Shown: positions 26,415 through 35,942 of the stretch, piece after piece
How positions within the stretch are numbered: position 1 is the first letter of the stretch
Layout: every line of letters starts with the position of its first letter
DNA from: REEB52 sp964626905
Lineage (GTDB): Bacteria > Chlamydiota > Chlamydiia > Chlamydiales > SM23-39
Length of the DNA stretch: 64,000 bases
Direction of reading: 5' to 3'
Assembly (NCBI GenBank): GCA_964626905.1
Contig: CAZVHA010000001.1
Coordinates: forward strand, 310,001 to 374,000
Program-made: the position numbers and the translations under genes
The notes under the pieces: generated by a model
What the model was told of the DNA's origin: nothing
Seen by the model: the letters and a program-made list of their open reading frames with translations, nothing else
Databases searched by the model: none

Positions 26415-26979
26415 TGTGGGGCTCCTCTTTTTTCCCGAGCGGCTGCATGCAAAAGCCGATAAAAGAAGTTTTCTTCGATTTTTCTGCCACGAAAAGATCA
26501 TGTGCAACCTCGGCAACGCTCCTCCTCTCTTTCTTATCGAGGTTTTCTTGATCTCGCCTCGTTTTTCCCGCATGCAACATCCCTTCCAACTTCCCAAAAA
26601 GGACTCTTCCAGAAAGAGGACGAAAAATCCCATAAAGAGCGGCAAACTGCATCCCCAAAAATAAAAAGGGGATTTTGACGATCCCCCAAAGTTCTTTAAA
26701 AAATGCCCCGATCGATAAATTCGCAATAGGGACAGTGAAGAGCCGCACAAAATGAAGGGCGGTATAACCCATAAAATAAAAGGGAGTTCCAATAAAGAGT
26801 TCAAAGCACTTAAAAGCCGTCACTCTCGTCGGCTCTTGATAGTAGCGCAAGTTTGAGCTCAAATCGAGGATCTCATAGCGCTCCATTCCAGAGCGATAAC
26901 AAACCTGCAAATTGGCCCACCCCGCAGGGAGCTTCTCCAATGGGTATTCCCCAAAACTCTTCGTCGGCAAATCACACAT
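26380..26979 (-). CDS. Conserved-looking membrane protein, unknown
   Basis: 199-aa protein without recognised family. Hydrophobic segments at about 50-72 (ELFIGTPFYFMGYTALHFVR) and 82-112 (WGIVKIPFLFLGMQFAALYG) form a bilobed block, followed by a charged C-terminal half. The ATG at 26979 overlaps the hemL stop by 8 bp (ATGTGTGA), so it is probably translated from the hemL transcript. Convergent overlap with the FliO-like gene. The hydrophobic pair could make it an inclusion-membrane protein, but it could equally be an inner-membrane protein. Confidence 0.6.
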   Translation of the reverse strand: MCDLPTKSFGEYPLEKLPAGWANLQVCYRSGMERYEILDLSSNLRYYQEPTRVTAFKCFELFIGTPFYFMGYTALHFVRLFTVPIANLSIGAFFKELWGIVKIPFLFLGMQFAALYGIFRPLSGRVLFGKLEGMLHAGKTRRDQENLDKKERRSVAEVAHDLFVAEKSKKTSFIGFCMQPLGKKEEPHIIQVEQFQTAS

Positions 26980-28258
26980 ACTTTTCCACAAATTCGAGCA
27001 TGCAGTCTAGGGCAAAATCAATCTCCTTGTCAAGATGAGCGGAAGTGAGGAACCAAGCCTCATGAGATGAAGGCGATATATAGACCCCTCTATCAAATAA
27101 ATATTTAAAAAATTGGATGAATTTCCTCTCGTCAATGGTTTTTAAATCCCCTTTCGAGTGGACCTCTTTGACCCCAAAAAAGACATTGAACATCGAGCCC
27201 ACTTGCTGAACACACCCGTTTTTCCCACGAAGCGCCTCCCTCAAAGCCGCCGCCATCCGGTTGGCTTTGGCATCAAGCGCATCGTAGAAACCGGGCTTTT
27301 CCACAATTTTGAGCGTCTCAAGTCCCGCGCGCATCGCCACCGGATTCCCCGACAATGTCCCCGCCTGATACACCATGCCAAGAGGGGCGAGCTGATCGAG
27401 AATCTCCTTGCGTCCCCCCACCGCCGCCACGGGAAATCCCCCGCCAATCACTTTTCCAAAGCAGGTGAGATCGGGCCTAATCTTATAGAGGCCTGCAGCC
27501 CCCTGTAGTCCCAACCGAAAACCGGTGATCACCTCGTCAAAAATGAGAAGTGAACCGTTTTTCACTGTCTCTTCGCGCAGCATTTCTAAAAAACCGATAT
27601 CTGGAGGAACCACCCCCATATTCCCAGTAACCGGCTCCAAAATCACCGCCGCAACCTCCTTTGCCATCTCAGTGCGAAAAAAGGAACGGACAGCGCCAAA
27701 ATCATTGAACGGCAAACAGATTGTGTCGGCAATCACATTCGGATTGACTCCTTTGGAAGTGGCCAGAGGATTTAAACTCGTTACCCCAGAGCCCGCCTGA
27801 ATCAATAAAGAGTCGACGTGGCCGTGGTAGTGGCCGCTAAATTTGACAATTTTGGGCCTTTCGGTGAACCCGCGAGCAAGTCGCATCGCCGTCATCGAAC
27901 TTTCAGTCCCCGAATTGACAAAGCGAATTTTTTCAATCGTCGGAACACACTTTACAATTTTTGCTCCCATCTCCGCTTCAATCGCCGTCGCAATGCCAAA
28001 AGAGGTCCCCTTTTGGATCTGCTCGCATACTCCCCGGACAACCCCCGGCTCGGCATGCCCTAAAATGAGCGCCCCCCAGCTACAACAAAAATCGATGTAG
28101 GTATTTCCATCGACATCGGTGATTTTTGCGCCCGAACCCGAATCGACAATCAGCGGGTCCATCTCTAAATGGCGAAAAGAGCGAACAGGCGAGTTGACTC
28201 CTCCCGGAATCACTCGGCAAGCTCTCTCGTAAATCTCTTTTGATTTGGGGCGGCTCAT
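26972..28258 (-). CDS. hemL: Glutamate-1-semialdehyde 2,1-aminomutase
   Basis: PLP enzyme that forms 5-aminolevulinate in haem synthesis by the C5 route. The 428-aa product from ATG 28258 begins MSRPKSKEIYERACRVIPGG and contains GALILGHAEP, SGTESSMTAMRLARGFT, LIFDEVITGFR and the PLP-lysine segment CFGKVIGGGFPVAAVGG. An upstream in-frame ATG at 28336 would add 26 atypical residues. Divergent from the TamA-like gene, with the ATGs only 72 bp apart. Confidence 0.95.
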   Translation of the reverse strand: MSRPKSKEIYERACRVIPGGVNSPVRSFRHLEMDPLIVDSGSGAKITDVDGNTYIDFCCSWGALILGHAEPGVVRGVCEQIQKGTSFGIATAIEAEMGAKIVKCVPTIEKIRFVNSGTESSMTAMRLARGFTERPKIVKFSGHYHGHVDSLLIQAGSGVTSLNPLATSKGVNPNVIADTICLPFNDFGAVRSFFRTEMAKEVAAVILEPVTGNMGVVPPDIGFLEMLREETVKNGSLLIFDEVITGFRLGLQGAAGLYKIRPDLTCFGKVIGGGFPVAAVGGRKEILDQLAPLGMVYQAGTLSGNPVAMRAGLETLKIVEKPGFYDALDAKANRMAAALREALRGKNGCVQQVGSMFNVFFGVKEVHSKGDLKTIDERKFIQFFKYLFDRGVYISPSSHEAWFLTSAHLDKEIDFALDCMLEFVEKYV

Positions 28259-28330
28259 GTGCTGGGAGATTCTATCAAAAAGATTTTTTTTGACGAACTG
28301 TTTTTCTTCCGCTATGGTGCGGGGTTGAGT

Positions 28331-30079
28331 ATGCATCGATTTTTATTGGTTTTTACCCCTGCCATGATCTTCGCCCTCCCCTACGAAGTCGTCTTCAGCG
28401 GTTTAGACAATCCAAAAGCTTTGCGCGCAGTGCAAGATGCATCGGATCTCATTGCATTGCAATCGCGCCCTCCTGCTTCGATCAATGGAATCCGCTACCG
28501 GATCCAAGGCGATCTTCCCCAAATGCTCGAAGTGCTGCGCGCTTTTGGCTACTACGACGCCGAGATCAGCACCGAAGTGGAGGAAAAAAATGAGACCGCT
28601 GAAGTGACGATTAAAATCCATTCGGGGCCTCAATACACGCTCCGTTCTTACGAGGTTTTTAAGGGCGATTGCACCATCCCCGCCCAAATCGCTTGCTGTC
28701 CCAATTTTACGCCTGAAAAACTCGGGCTTCAGCTCGGCTCCTCTGTTTTATCGGTCAACATCGTCAATGCAGAGCTCAATCTCCTATCAGAACTGGCCCG
28801 CTGCGGCTATCCACTGGCGAGCATTGAAAAGAGAAAAGTGATCGTCGACATGCAAGAAAAAGATGTCGAGGCGGCCACCTGCATCGACGAGGGGCCTTAC
28901 GCCAAGTTTGGTCCAATGTCCATTTTTGGATTAAAAACGGTCAAATCGGACTTTGTCCTCGATCGGATCACTTGGAAAGAGGGGCAAGGCTACAGCTCCG
29001 ATTTTGTCGAACATACGCAAAAAAGGCTTTTGAACAGCGACCTATTTAGCTCTGTGCTCATCTCGCATGGCGATCAATTGGACGAAAATGGGGAAATTCC
29101 GATCCGTCTGCGCCTATCCGAGGCCAAACACCGACAAATTGCCCTCGGCATTTTTTACGCCACAGTCGATGGTCCCGGCGGCATGTTCAACTGGACAAAT
29201 CGAAACTTGCGCGGAGTGGGTGAAACGTTAAGTCTCAATGGGGAATTTTCAAAGCGGTATTTGACCGGGATTCTCACCTATAAAAAACGGGATCTCTTTA
29301 TGGAAGATCAAGACCTCAAACTGCTCGCGCAGATCGAGCGGCAAGAGATCAAGGCCTTCACTTCATTCATCTACCGATTCGCCTCGCTGCTCGAACAAAG
29401 TGTCGATCGGCGGCGCACGTTTTCCATCGGCATTGAGGCGCAGCACATCAACGTGGCAAATAGCGCGAATAACGGCAGCTATGATGCACTCGATCTCCCG
29501 ATCCTCGCCCGCTATGACACAGTTGAGGATCTCCTCAATCCGATCCAAGGGTATTCGATTGTCTATCAACCCCATTTTTTCCAACTTGTAGGGTCGGGTA
29601 ATCACCGCTTTATGAAACAGCGGCTCACGATGACATTTTATTTGCCCCTCATCCAAAAGTGGTTTGTCTTTGCAGGGCGGCTCCAATTTGGATCGATTGC
29701 GGGTGCGCGCCAAAAAAATATCCCCTTGCCGCTCCTTTTTCTCGGCGGCTCGGAGGACGATTTGCGCGGCTATCGCTATTTAACTGTGAGTCCCCTCAAC
29801 GATAAAAATAAACCCTTGGGGGGAAGATCGGCCATTTTTCTCTCGGCAGAAACCCGCTTTCGCTTTGGAAATATCGGCATCGTTCCTTTCGCCGATTTTG
29901 GGACAGTCACTTTTGATGAACTGCCGACCGTCGATGCAAAATGGTTTAAATCGATTGGCATTGGACTGCGCTATTTTGCTTTTTTTGGCCCGCTTCGCTT
30001 TGATGTGGGCTTTCCGCTCGATCGGAGAAGCATCGATCCGGCGTTTCGCATTTATGCTTCAATAGGACAGACGTTTTGA
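28331..30079 (+). CDS. tamA: TamA-like outer membrane protein (Omp85 family)
   Basis: 582-aa protein with a signal peptide (MHRFLLVFTPAMIFALPYEV), POTRA-like domains (to about 280) and a C-terminal beta-barrel ending in a phenylalanine (FRIYASIGQTF), as Omp85 barrels do. The conserved surface/lumen motif appears as LGGSEDDLRGYRYLTV, the RGY box. The next gene is TamB-like, and the tamA-tamB order supports this assignment over BamA. With TamB it is thought to insert outer-membrane proteins or move phospholipids. Confidence 0.88.
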   Translation: MHRFLLVFTPAMIFALPYEVVFSGLDNPKALRAVQDASDLIALQSRPPASINGIRYRIQGDLPQMLEVLRAFGYYDAEISTEVEEKNETAEVTIKIHSGPQYTLRSYEVFKGDCTIPAQIACCPNFTPEKLGLQLGSSVLSVNIVNAELNLLSELARCGYPLASIEKRKVIVDMQEKDVEAATCIDEGPYAKFGPMSIFGLKTVKSDFVLDRITWKEGQGYSSDFVEHTQKRLLNSDLFSSVLISHGDQLDENGEIPIRLRLSEAKHRQIALGIFYATVDGPGGMFNWTNRNLRGVGETLSLNGEFSKRYLTGILTYKKRDLFMEDQDLKLLAQIERQEIKAFTSFIYRFASLLEQSVDRRRTFSIGIEAQHINVANSANNGSYDALDLPILARYDTVEDLLNPIQGYSIVYQPHFFQLVGSGNHRFMKQRLTMTFYLPLIQKWFVFAGRLQFGSIAGARQKNIPLPLLFLGGSEDDLRGYRYLTVSPLNDKNKPLGGRSAIFLSAETRFRFGNIGIVPFADFGTVTFDELPTVDAKWFKSIGIGLRYFAFFGPLRFDVGFPLDRRSIDPAFRIYASIGQTF

Positions 30080-32958
30080 TGAAAAAAATAGGCATTGGAA
30101 TTATTTTCTTGCTCCTCCTCTGCACTGTCCTCTACACGCTCATGCAAGGTCCGCTCGGAAAACGGCTCGTCGAAAACAGCCTCAAAAGCGCCCTTGAAAA
30201 ATCGGGGTATCAGGTCCACATCGATGCCATCGAAGGGACGCTGCCCCAAAAGATCGATCTCAAGGGAGTTAGCATCCAGGGCGATGGGGTCGATGTGCGG
30301 GTGGAAAAGATCCATTTGCGCCCCGTTTTGTGGCGCCTTTTGAAAAGGGAAATCGCCTTTAACAATATCGATGCGAAGCAAATCGCCATCAACCAATATC
30401 GCCCCTTTGACTTTTCAGGGAAAGCCCGCTTTTCCAAAGGGAGATTTTTTGCAAAGGGAACCATCGATGAGTGGAAACTTTTGCTCCGCTATTTGCCCGT
30501 AAAAAAACAGGCCTACTTTTCTATTTCGCGCCCTACGATGGCCGCCACTGGGCTCATTCGCTTCACGCCTCATCTCGCATCGCAAATTGCGATCCGCTCC
30601 GATTTTGTCAAAGGGCAAATCGTCATTCAGCAAAAAGAGGATGAGTACTTGGCCTCAGCCAAATGGCAACTCGTAGAGCATCCGCTCAAAGGGGCTGCGG
30701 AAGGAGTTTTTCACGCTCGCAATCTGAAAGGAAGTGTGACGAGTCCCCTTGCCAAGGGCGCATTTGATCTCACCTTCGAGCCGAGTGGACTCGTCACCGG
30801 AACAACCGATGTGAGCGTGGAAAACCTCCAATCGCTTTTTCTTTTTGATCTTTATGGAAAACTCAATGCCAGCGCCATTTGGGACGCTCCCAATGGAGTG
30901 CAAGGGGTCCACTTTGACGCGATCATCGACGATCTTTACTACAAGGATCTTTTCGCAAAAACAGTATCGCTCTATTCGGATCTTGTAAATCCTTTTGAAG
31001 AGGTCCAAGGGCTTTTGGATTTTCAGGCGGAAAATCTCAAATACAAACACCTTCAGCTCGAAAGCGCCTCTTTCCAAACTGAGATCGGCCAAAACTCTTT
31101 CCCCTATCAACTCTTTGTTGAAGGGAGTCTCCGTTCCCCCTTTGAGCTCCGTTCGCAGGGAAAAATCCGAAAAGCCTGGACTGTCGACGTGGATCGACTC
31201 AGCGGCCAAATCGCAAATTCCCCTTTTGCCCTATCCTCTCCCATAGAATTGATTTGGGAGGAAGAAGAAAAAATCTGGAGCGCAAAAAAAGTATTTTTAA
31301 ACATCGGCAATGGCTCTATCGAGTTGGACTTTGAGCGCAAGCAAAATTTTGGAAAAACAGAGCTTTCTTTCAAACAGGTCCCCATCGAATTTCTCTCCTT
31401 CAACCCCCTAGAGGTGCCCATCGAGGGCGATCTCAACTTGGATCTCAAAATGGAGGAGAACAACGGAGAACTAAAAGGGACGTTTAGCGGACAAACTAGG
31501 CAAAGCCTGCCCCTTTTATCGGAAGGGAGTTTTGAAGGGAGTTTTCAAAATGAACTTCTCAAAGGGCAAGGGAAATGGACGAGCGCCGAAACCCCCTTGT
31601 TCAATTTCGATGTTTCAATTCCGATGGCCCTTTCTTTTTTTAAAACAGAACTTTTGACCCACAAGAGTGCGAGCGGCTCTTTTACCATTGATCTGCGGGT
31701 CGAAGAGATTTTGGATTACTTTGATCTCGGCCCCCACCATTTGAAAGGAAAATTAGAAGGGAAACTCAGCTTCAAAAACACCCTCTATCGCCCTCTTGTG
31801 GATGGAAATTTCACTTTCACTGACGGGCATTATGAAAACTATTTCACCGGAACTGAATTCACCCAGATCGAAGCGCAAATTCTCGGGCAAAACAACGACC
31901 TTCTTTTGCAAACCTTAAGCATGAAAGATCTCCCAGGAGATGGCAAACTGATTGCAAAAGGGGCTCTCCATTTGTTGGAATCAGATCTCTATCCCTTTGA
32001 GATCGATATGGAGATCGACAACCTCCAATTGACCGAAATCGATCTCGTGAAAGCCACAGCAGATGGACAGGTCCATATTGAGGGAAATGCCCTATCGGCG
32101 CTCGTTCAAGGGGCAATCTCGGTCAAAGAATGTGAACTTTCGATCCCCGATCGAATCCCCTCAACTCTCCCCCACCTCGATGTCGTCTACCGCAATCCGA
32201 TTCACCCCATTGATCATCCGACGCAAAAGGGGCGCCCCTATCCGATGCGTCTCGATCTGAAAGTCAATACGCCCACAGAAGTGCTCATTTCTGGAAGGGG
32301 GCTCAACTCCAAGTGGCGAGGGGATTTTCACTTAGGAGGCACACTCACAGATCTCAGCACGCAAGGAACGTTGGAGCTCATCGAAGGGGAATTCAAATTT
32401 TCAAGCCGCAGCTTTAAGTTGACGGAAGGTCTCTTGCAATTTTCAGGGATCGAACACCAAATGCCCTATCTCAATTTAGCAGGGCAAATGGAGACAAAAG
32501 GGATTGTGATCACGGCGCGCTTGAAAGGCCCTCTCAATAACCCGCAAATCACTCTCCTTTCCAGTCCTGCCCTCCCTTTAAGCTCGATCATGTCGTATCT
32601 TCTCTTCGGCCAAGACATTTCAGAAATTGGAGGGTTTCAGGCGCTCCAACTCGCCAATTCGCTCGCAAGCCTTGTCGGCACAAGTCCCGACGTGATGGAA
32701 AAAACGAGAAAATCGCTCGGAGTCGATCGGCTCCAGGTTGTCTCAGAGCCCATCGAGGGGGGCGAAGAGCGGATCGCCTTACAGGTGGGCAAATACGTCT
32801 CCAAAGGGGTCCTCGTCTCCTTTAGCCAAGGAGTCGATGAGAGCAGCACCAATATCAGCGTCGAAATTGAGCTCAAAAACAATTTCATCTTTCAAATCGA
32901 GAGCGATCAGCGCCAAGAACAGGGGCGATTCACTCTGAAGTGGAACCTAAACTATTGA
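30079..32958 (+). CDS. tamB: TamB-like (AsmA/DUF490) intermembrane protein
   Basis: 959-aa protein with an N-terminal membrane anchor (about 3-22, KIGIGIIFLLLLCTVLYTLM), a long beta-rich body, and a C-terminal DUF490/TamB domain with LLFGQDISEIGG, LASLVGTSPDVMEK and a final beta-strand-like FTLKWNLNY. Starts at ATG 30079, sharing one base with the tamA stop. It should span the periplasm from the inner membrane to the TamA barrel. Shorter than the roughly 1,260 residues of the E. coli protein. The stop codon overlaps the edge of the next inverted repeat. Confidence 0.85.
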   Translation: MKKIGIGIIFLLLLCTVLYTLMQGPLGKRLVENSLKSALEKSGYQVHIDAIEGTLPQKIDLKGVSIQGDGVDVRVEKIHLRPVLWRLLKREIAFNNIDAKQIAINQYRPFDFSGKARFSKGRFFAKGTIDEWKLLLRYLPVKKQAYFSISRPTMAATGLIRFTPHLASQIAIRSDFVKGQIVIQQKEDEYLASAKWQLVEHPLKGAAEGVFHARNLKGSVTSPLAKGAFDLTFEPSGLVTGTTDVSVENLQSLFLFDLYGKLNASAIWDAPNGVQGVHFDAIIDDLYYKDLFAKTVSLYSDLVNPFEEVQGLLDFQAENLKYKHLQLESASFQTEIGQNSFPYQLFVEGSLRSPFELRSQGKIRKAWTVDVDRLSGQIANSPFALSSPIELIWEEEEKIWSAKKVFLNIGNGSIELDFERKQNFGKTELSFKQVPIEFLSFNPLEVPIEGDLNLDLKMEENNGELKGTFSGQTRQSLPLLSEGSFEGSFQNELLKGQGKWTSAETPLFNFDVSIPMALSFFKTELLTHKSASGSFTIDLRVEEILDYFDLGPHHLKGKLEGKLSFKNTLYRPLVDGNFTFTDGHYENYFTGTEFTQIEAQILGQNNDLLLQTLSMKDLPGDGKLIAKGALHLLESDLYPFEIDMEIDNLQLTEIDLVKATADGQVHIEGNALSALVQGAISVKECELSIPDRIPSTLPHLDVVYRNPIHPIDHPTQKGRPYPMRLDLKVNTPTEVLISGRGLNSKWRGDFHLGGTLTDLSTQGTLELIEGEFKFSSRSFKLTEGLLQFSGIEHQMPYLNLAGQMETKGIVITARLKGPLNNPQITLLSSPALPLSSIMSYLLFGQDISEIGGFQALQLANSLASLVGTSPDVMEKTRKSLGVDRLQVVSEPIEGGEERIALQVGKYVSKGVLVSFSQGVDESSTNISVEIELKNNFIFQIESDQRQEQGRFTLKWNLNY

Positions 32959-33139
32959 GGCAACCCGCAAAACTCATTTGCCCGTTAAAATCGCCCTTTT
33001 GAGCTACGTTGTGTCCATTCTCCTCAGCCAACCCACTAGGGGTTGACCTCGTCGAATGGACCGTAGCAGCTTCGCTGCCACTCGCAACGTAGCTCAAAAT
33101 CATCGATTTTTCCGGACAAAGCAGTTTGCGGGCCGCCTC
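32957..33139. repeat. Nested inverted repeat after tamB
   Basis: Outer arms GAGGC(N)4CGCAAA / TTTGCGGGCCGCCTC, middle arms TTTTGAGCTACGTTG / CAACGTAGCTCAAAA and inner arms GTCCATTC / GAATGGAC are all symmetric about the same centre. The left edge begins at the tamB TGA. Contains the 15-mer GCAAAACTCATTTGC (32967-32981), repeated exactly at 35982-35996. No coding potential seen; together with the following bases to 33257 this is a gene gap of about 300 bp that must also hold the promoter of the secretion operon. Confidence 0.85.
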
Positions 33140-33257
33140 TATTGATTTTAAATCGAAAGAATTGCTATCATTCCTACCCTTAGAGTTAAAATAATTGCTC
33201 GTATAGCGCATTAAACTTGGGGCCTCTATGATAGGGGCGTAAGCAAAGGAGGAAAGG

Positions 33258-33842
33258 ATGAACGTTACTGATGTACTAGATGGAGAAGAACTAGGTGTGG
33301 GTCTTTCCCAACAGGTTGCAAATGTGTCGATTCGCGATCTTGCAAAAGAGGAAGCGAATCAAATTCGAAAAGTGACGGTACAGGCGCAGCATATTCCACA
33401 AACTGCAATTGGACAATTTCCCAATTTGGCTCTAGAAATTGTCAATTTGACCGTGGCAAAAGAGCACTTCATGAGCGATCAGGTCAATCGCCACCTCGAT
33501 CAGATCCAAAAAAAGCAAGATGCGATTGGGCTGCTTCTCGATTTGAATGCCGAATTGAGTGGGGCGAAAGATGAGGGAGGAGAAGGGACTTCTGAGAAGG
33601 CGAAAGAGATTTTGGCCCGGCTCAAAAATGACCATGCGATTGATCTCAAGGGGAATATTGCCGAGATCAAACACAACGTCTCTTTGCAAGAGGGGAGACT
33701 CCGCACAGAAATGCAGATTCTTTTTACGACAAAGGTGCAAATCTCCATTCAGCAGATTGAGACGATCATTTCGATTGCAAAAGATATTATTAGGAAAGAT
33801 GAGCAGCTGAAAAGGGCAACGGGTCGATTGCCAGGGCATTGA
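33258..33842 (+). CDS. Type III secretion translocator-operon protein, unknown
   Basis: 194-aa mostly helical, charged protein preceded by a strong AAAGGAGGAAAGG ribosome site. It has no membrane segment. Its position, as first gene of an operon with an LcrH-type chaperone and two translocator-like genes, suggests a role as secreted partner, chaperone or regulator; in Chlamydia an uncharacterised gene also sits in this group. Coiled-coil tendency at about 75-180. The stop overlaps the chaperone start (TGATG). Confidence 0.65.
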   Translation: MNVTDVLDGEELGVGLSQQVANVSIRDLAKEEANQIRKVTVQAQHIPQTAIGQFPNLALEIVNLTVAKEHFMSDQVNRHLDQIQKKQDAIGLLLDLNAELSGAKDEGGEGTSEKAKEILARLKNDHAIDLKGNIAEIKHNVSLQEGRLRTEMQILFTTKVQISIQQIETIISIAKDIIRKDEQLKRATGRLPGH

Positions 33843-34228
33843 TGATGGAAATTTCCGATGAAGATGTAGAGCGGTTCTACGCCTTCGGGTTTGCCCACTA
33901 TGGAGCTGGGAATTGGAGTGAGGCGGCCCGGGTGTTTCAGGTCCTTTGCACAAGGCGCCCTTTGGAGCCAAAATATTGGTTCGCCTTGGGGGCCACTTTG
34001 CAGGAGGGGAAAAGCTACGAAGACGCGCTCCATTCATGGGCGATGGCAGCTCTCCTAAAGAAGGGGGATCCCTATCCCCATTTCCACGCTGCCGAGTGCT
34101 GCTTTTCGCTTGAGATGAAAGAGGATGCGGCCAAAGCGCTCGGAGAATCGGAAGTTCGCATTCTAAGTGTTGAGGAACATCCATTGAGGGATAAAATTGA
34201 TCTCTTGAGAAGACAGTGGGGGCTATAA
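33842..34228 (+). CDS. LcrH/SycD-type type III secretion chaperone
   Basis: 128-aa class II chaperone with tetratricopeptide repeats: ERFYAFGFAHYGAGNWSEAA, then LEPKYWFALGATLQEGKSYE, and DPYPHFHAAECCFSLEMKED match the three TPRs of SycD/LcrH. Such chaperones hold the two hydrophobic translocators before secretion, and the two following genes are the natural clients. Start taken at ATG 33842 (a second ATG follows at 33845). Confidence 0.88.
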   Translation: MMEISDEDVERFYAFGFAHYGAGNWSEAARVFQVLCTRRPLEPKYWFALGATLQEGKSYEDALHSWAMAALLKKGDPYPHFHAAECCFSLEMKEDAAKALGESEVRILSVEEHPLRDKIDLLRRQWGL

Positions 34229-34232
34229 GAAT

Positions 34233-35159
34233 ATGACTGTTGATACAATTGATATTGATCGCGAACGAGTCCGGGCCCGCTTTATGCAGGTGCCTCAAGA
34301 GTTGCCTTTAAAGCCGCAAGCACTGCGAGATTTTGGCATTTCCCCCCTCTCAACTGTGAGTCGGGCGGAGCCCCTTTACAAGCCCACTCTATCCCCTCCC
34401 CGAAAGCATATTTTGGTCGATGTGATCCGGGCACATCAAAGAACGGAAAGGTTAAGCGCGCAAAAAACTTCGCAATTTGAGGCATTTGCCTCCAAAAGCA
34501 TGGCGAAAATGGACTCCCTCGCGCTCGAGCAGGCCGAAGTTTTGCAAAAAGAGTTAGATGCGGCTCGGAAGAAAGAGAGCTGGAGCGTTTTCATGAAGGT
34601 GTGCCAGTATGTCGCTGCCGTCACGGCAATCACTACTGCGATGACTATGGTCGGCGCTGCGAGAATTTGCTTTGCTGCAGCAGGGGTTATTGGAGGCGCT
34701 GTGAGCCTTGCGCGGGATACGAATCTGATCCGACCTGCCGTTGAATCGCTCACCACATCAAAAGAGCTCCAAAAATCGATCCAGGACAACATCGACACTT
34801 ATGCACTCTATCTGCAGATGGGTCTTGGCATCGCGGGGGGATTCGCCGCGTGGCGAGCAGGGGCTTTTGCTGCAATGCAAGCCCCGCCCGTACAAGAATT
34901 TGTCAAAAGGGCTGCAGCCGCCGTTGGCACCGCGAGTTCCGTGATGGGCGCTGGGGCGCAAGTGGGCAGGGCGTTTGCGAACAAACGACAGCAAGATATG
35001 TCGGCGCTTCAAAGGGAGCTCGACTTCCAAAAAACAGATGAGGGTTTTGAGCTTTCCAACAGTACAAAAGAGGCGCAAAAAACCATTGAAGAAGAGACTG
35101 AAGAGGTAAAATCCCTTCACAAAATGATCAAAAAATTAGATATCCACGTAGGTGGCTGA
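34233..35159 (+). CDS. CopB/YopB-like type III translocator
   Basis: 308-aa protein with a polar N-terminal third, a hydrophobic region at about 122-165 (VCQYVAAVTAITTAMTMVGA followed by a second segment), a second hydrophobic block near 193-215 (LQMGLGIAGGFAAWRAGAFA), and coiled-coil ends. This is the plan of the pore-forming translocators. It follows the chaperone by four bases and precedes the CopD-like gene. Assignment is by architecture and neighbourhood. Expected to insert in the host membrane at the tip of the injectisome. Confidence 0.75.
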   Translation: MTVDTIDIDRERVRARFMQVPQELPLKPQALRDFGISPLSTVSRAEPLYKPTLSPPRKHILVDVIRAHQRTERLSAQKTSQFEAFASKSMAKMDSLALEQAEVLQKELDAARKKESWSVFMKVCQYVAAVTAITTAMTMVGAARICFAAAGVIGGAVSLARDTNLIRPAVESLTTSKELQKSIQDNIDTYALYLQMGLGIAGGFAAWRAGAFAAMQAPPVQEFVKRAAAAVGTASSVMGAGAQVGRAFANKRQQDMSALQRELDFQKTDEGFELSNSTKEAQKTIEEETEEVKSLHKMIKKLDIHVGG

Positions 35160-35170
35160 GGAGTTTTTTT

Positions 35171-35926
35171 ATGTCACGTATTACACTAGATGCAATCTCC
35201 GATGATGAGATTGCCCCTTTCGAAGCTGGAGGCACCGTTCACATATCGAAATGTGAGGGGAGACTCACGATTGAAAAGACTAAGCACCTTGAAATTCCGA
35301 CCCCTGAAAAAGGGACTTCTCCCTCACCTGAGGGGAGAGTGACTGTAGAGGCAGCGGGAGTTCCGAGCGATATAGAATTGCAAGAGATGCTTTCGGAGCA
35401 GCTGCCCCTGATGGATCCGAGCACAGTGGATGCGCTAGAAGAGCAGTTGGACTTACCCCCGAATTCAGCACAAAATTATATGAGTAGGCTCAATGGGATT
35501 ATCGCTGCTATTTTAGCTCAGCTGCAGCGAGTGTCCGAAAAAGACAAGGCGAAAACGGAGCAGCTAAAAAAAGAGTATAAAGCGAACACTCTTACAGCGG
35601 TGGGTCTTCAAAGACAACTGGGCTCAAGTGGGCTGAAGTACGCATTTCTCACTTTTGCCGTTTCATTCCTGCAACTTTTACCCAATGAGACGGACAAGTC
35701 GATTGCCAACGTGTTTGGGAACCAGATTTGCACTAAATTAGGCGATATGGCCTCTTATGGCATTCAAGGGGGGCTTACCGATAAAAACAATAGTGCCCAG
35801 CTCTTGATGAACGATTTGAATAACCTTACAAACCAAACCCAAAGTCAATCGAACAGCAAACAAGAGATGACTGGTGTTTTAGATCGGGCCCAAAGGCTCT
35901 TCCAGGTGGCTACCCAAGGGGGTTAA
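35171..35926 (+). CDS. CopD/YopD-like type III translocator
   Basis: 251-aa protein, preceded by a GAGGAG ribosome site. One moderately hydrophobic segment lies at about 155-172 (LKYAFLTFAVSFLQLLP), with an acidic N-terminal half and an amphipathic C-terminus rich in Asn/Gln (NNLTNQTQSQSNSKQE). The smaller partner of a translocator pair normally has one membrane segment, which fits. Last gene of the operon; 16 bp after its stop the 35943-36022 stem-loop begins. Confidence 0.72.
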   Translation: MSRITLDAISDDEIAPFEAGGTVHISKCEGRLTIEKTKHLEIPTPEKGTSPSPEGRVTVEAAGVPSDIELQEMLSEQLPLMDPSTVDALEEQLDLPPNSAQNYMSRLNGIIAAILAQLQRVSEKDKAKTEQLKKEYKANTLTAVGLQRQLGSSGLKYAFLTFAVSFLQLLPNETDKSIANVFGNQICTKLGDMASYGIQGGLTDKNNSAQLLMNDLNNLTNQTQSQSNSKQEMTGVLDRAQRLFQVATQGG

Positions 35927-35942
35927 AAAACGCTATCCAAAG

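Noticed and set aside
33432..34298. Minus-strand frame of 288 codons opposite the translocator operon
   Set aside because: The plus-strand genes here are supported by ribosome sites, TPR motifs and overlapping starts; the minus frame has Pro/Ser/Arg-rich antisense character.
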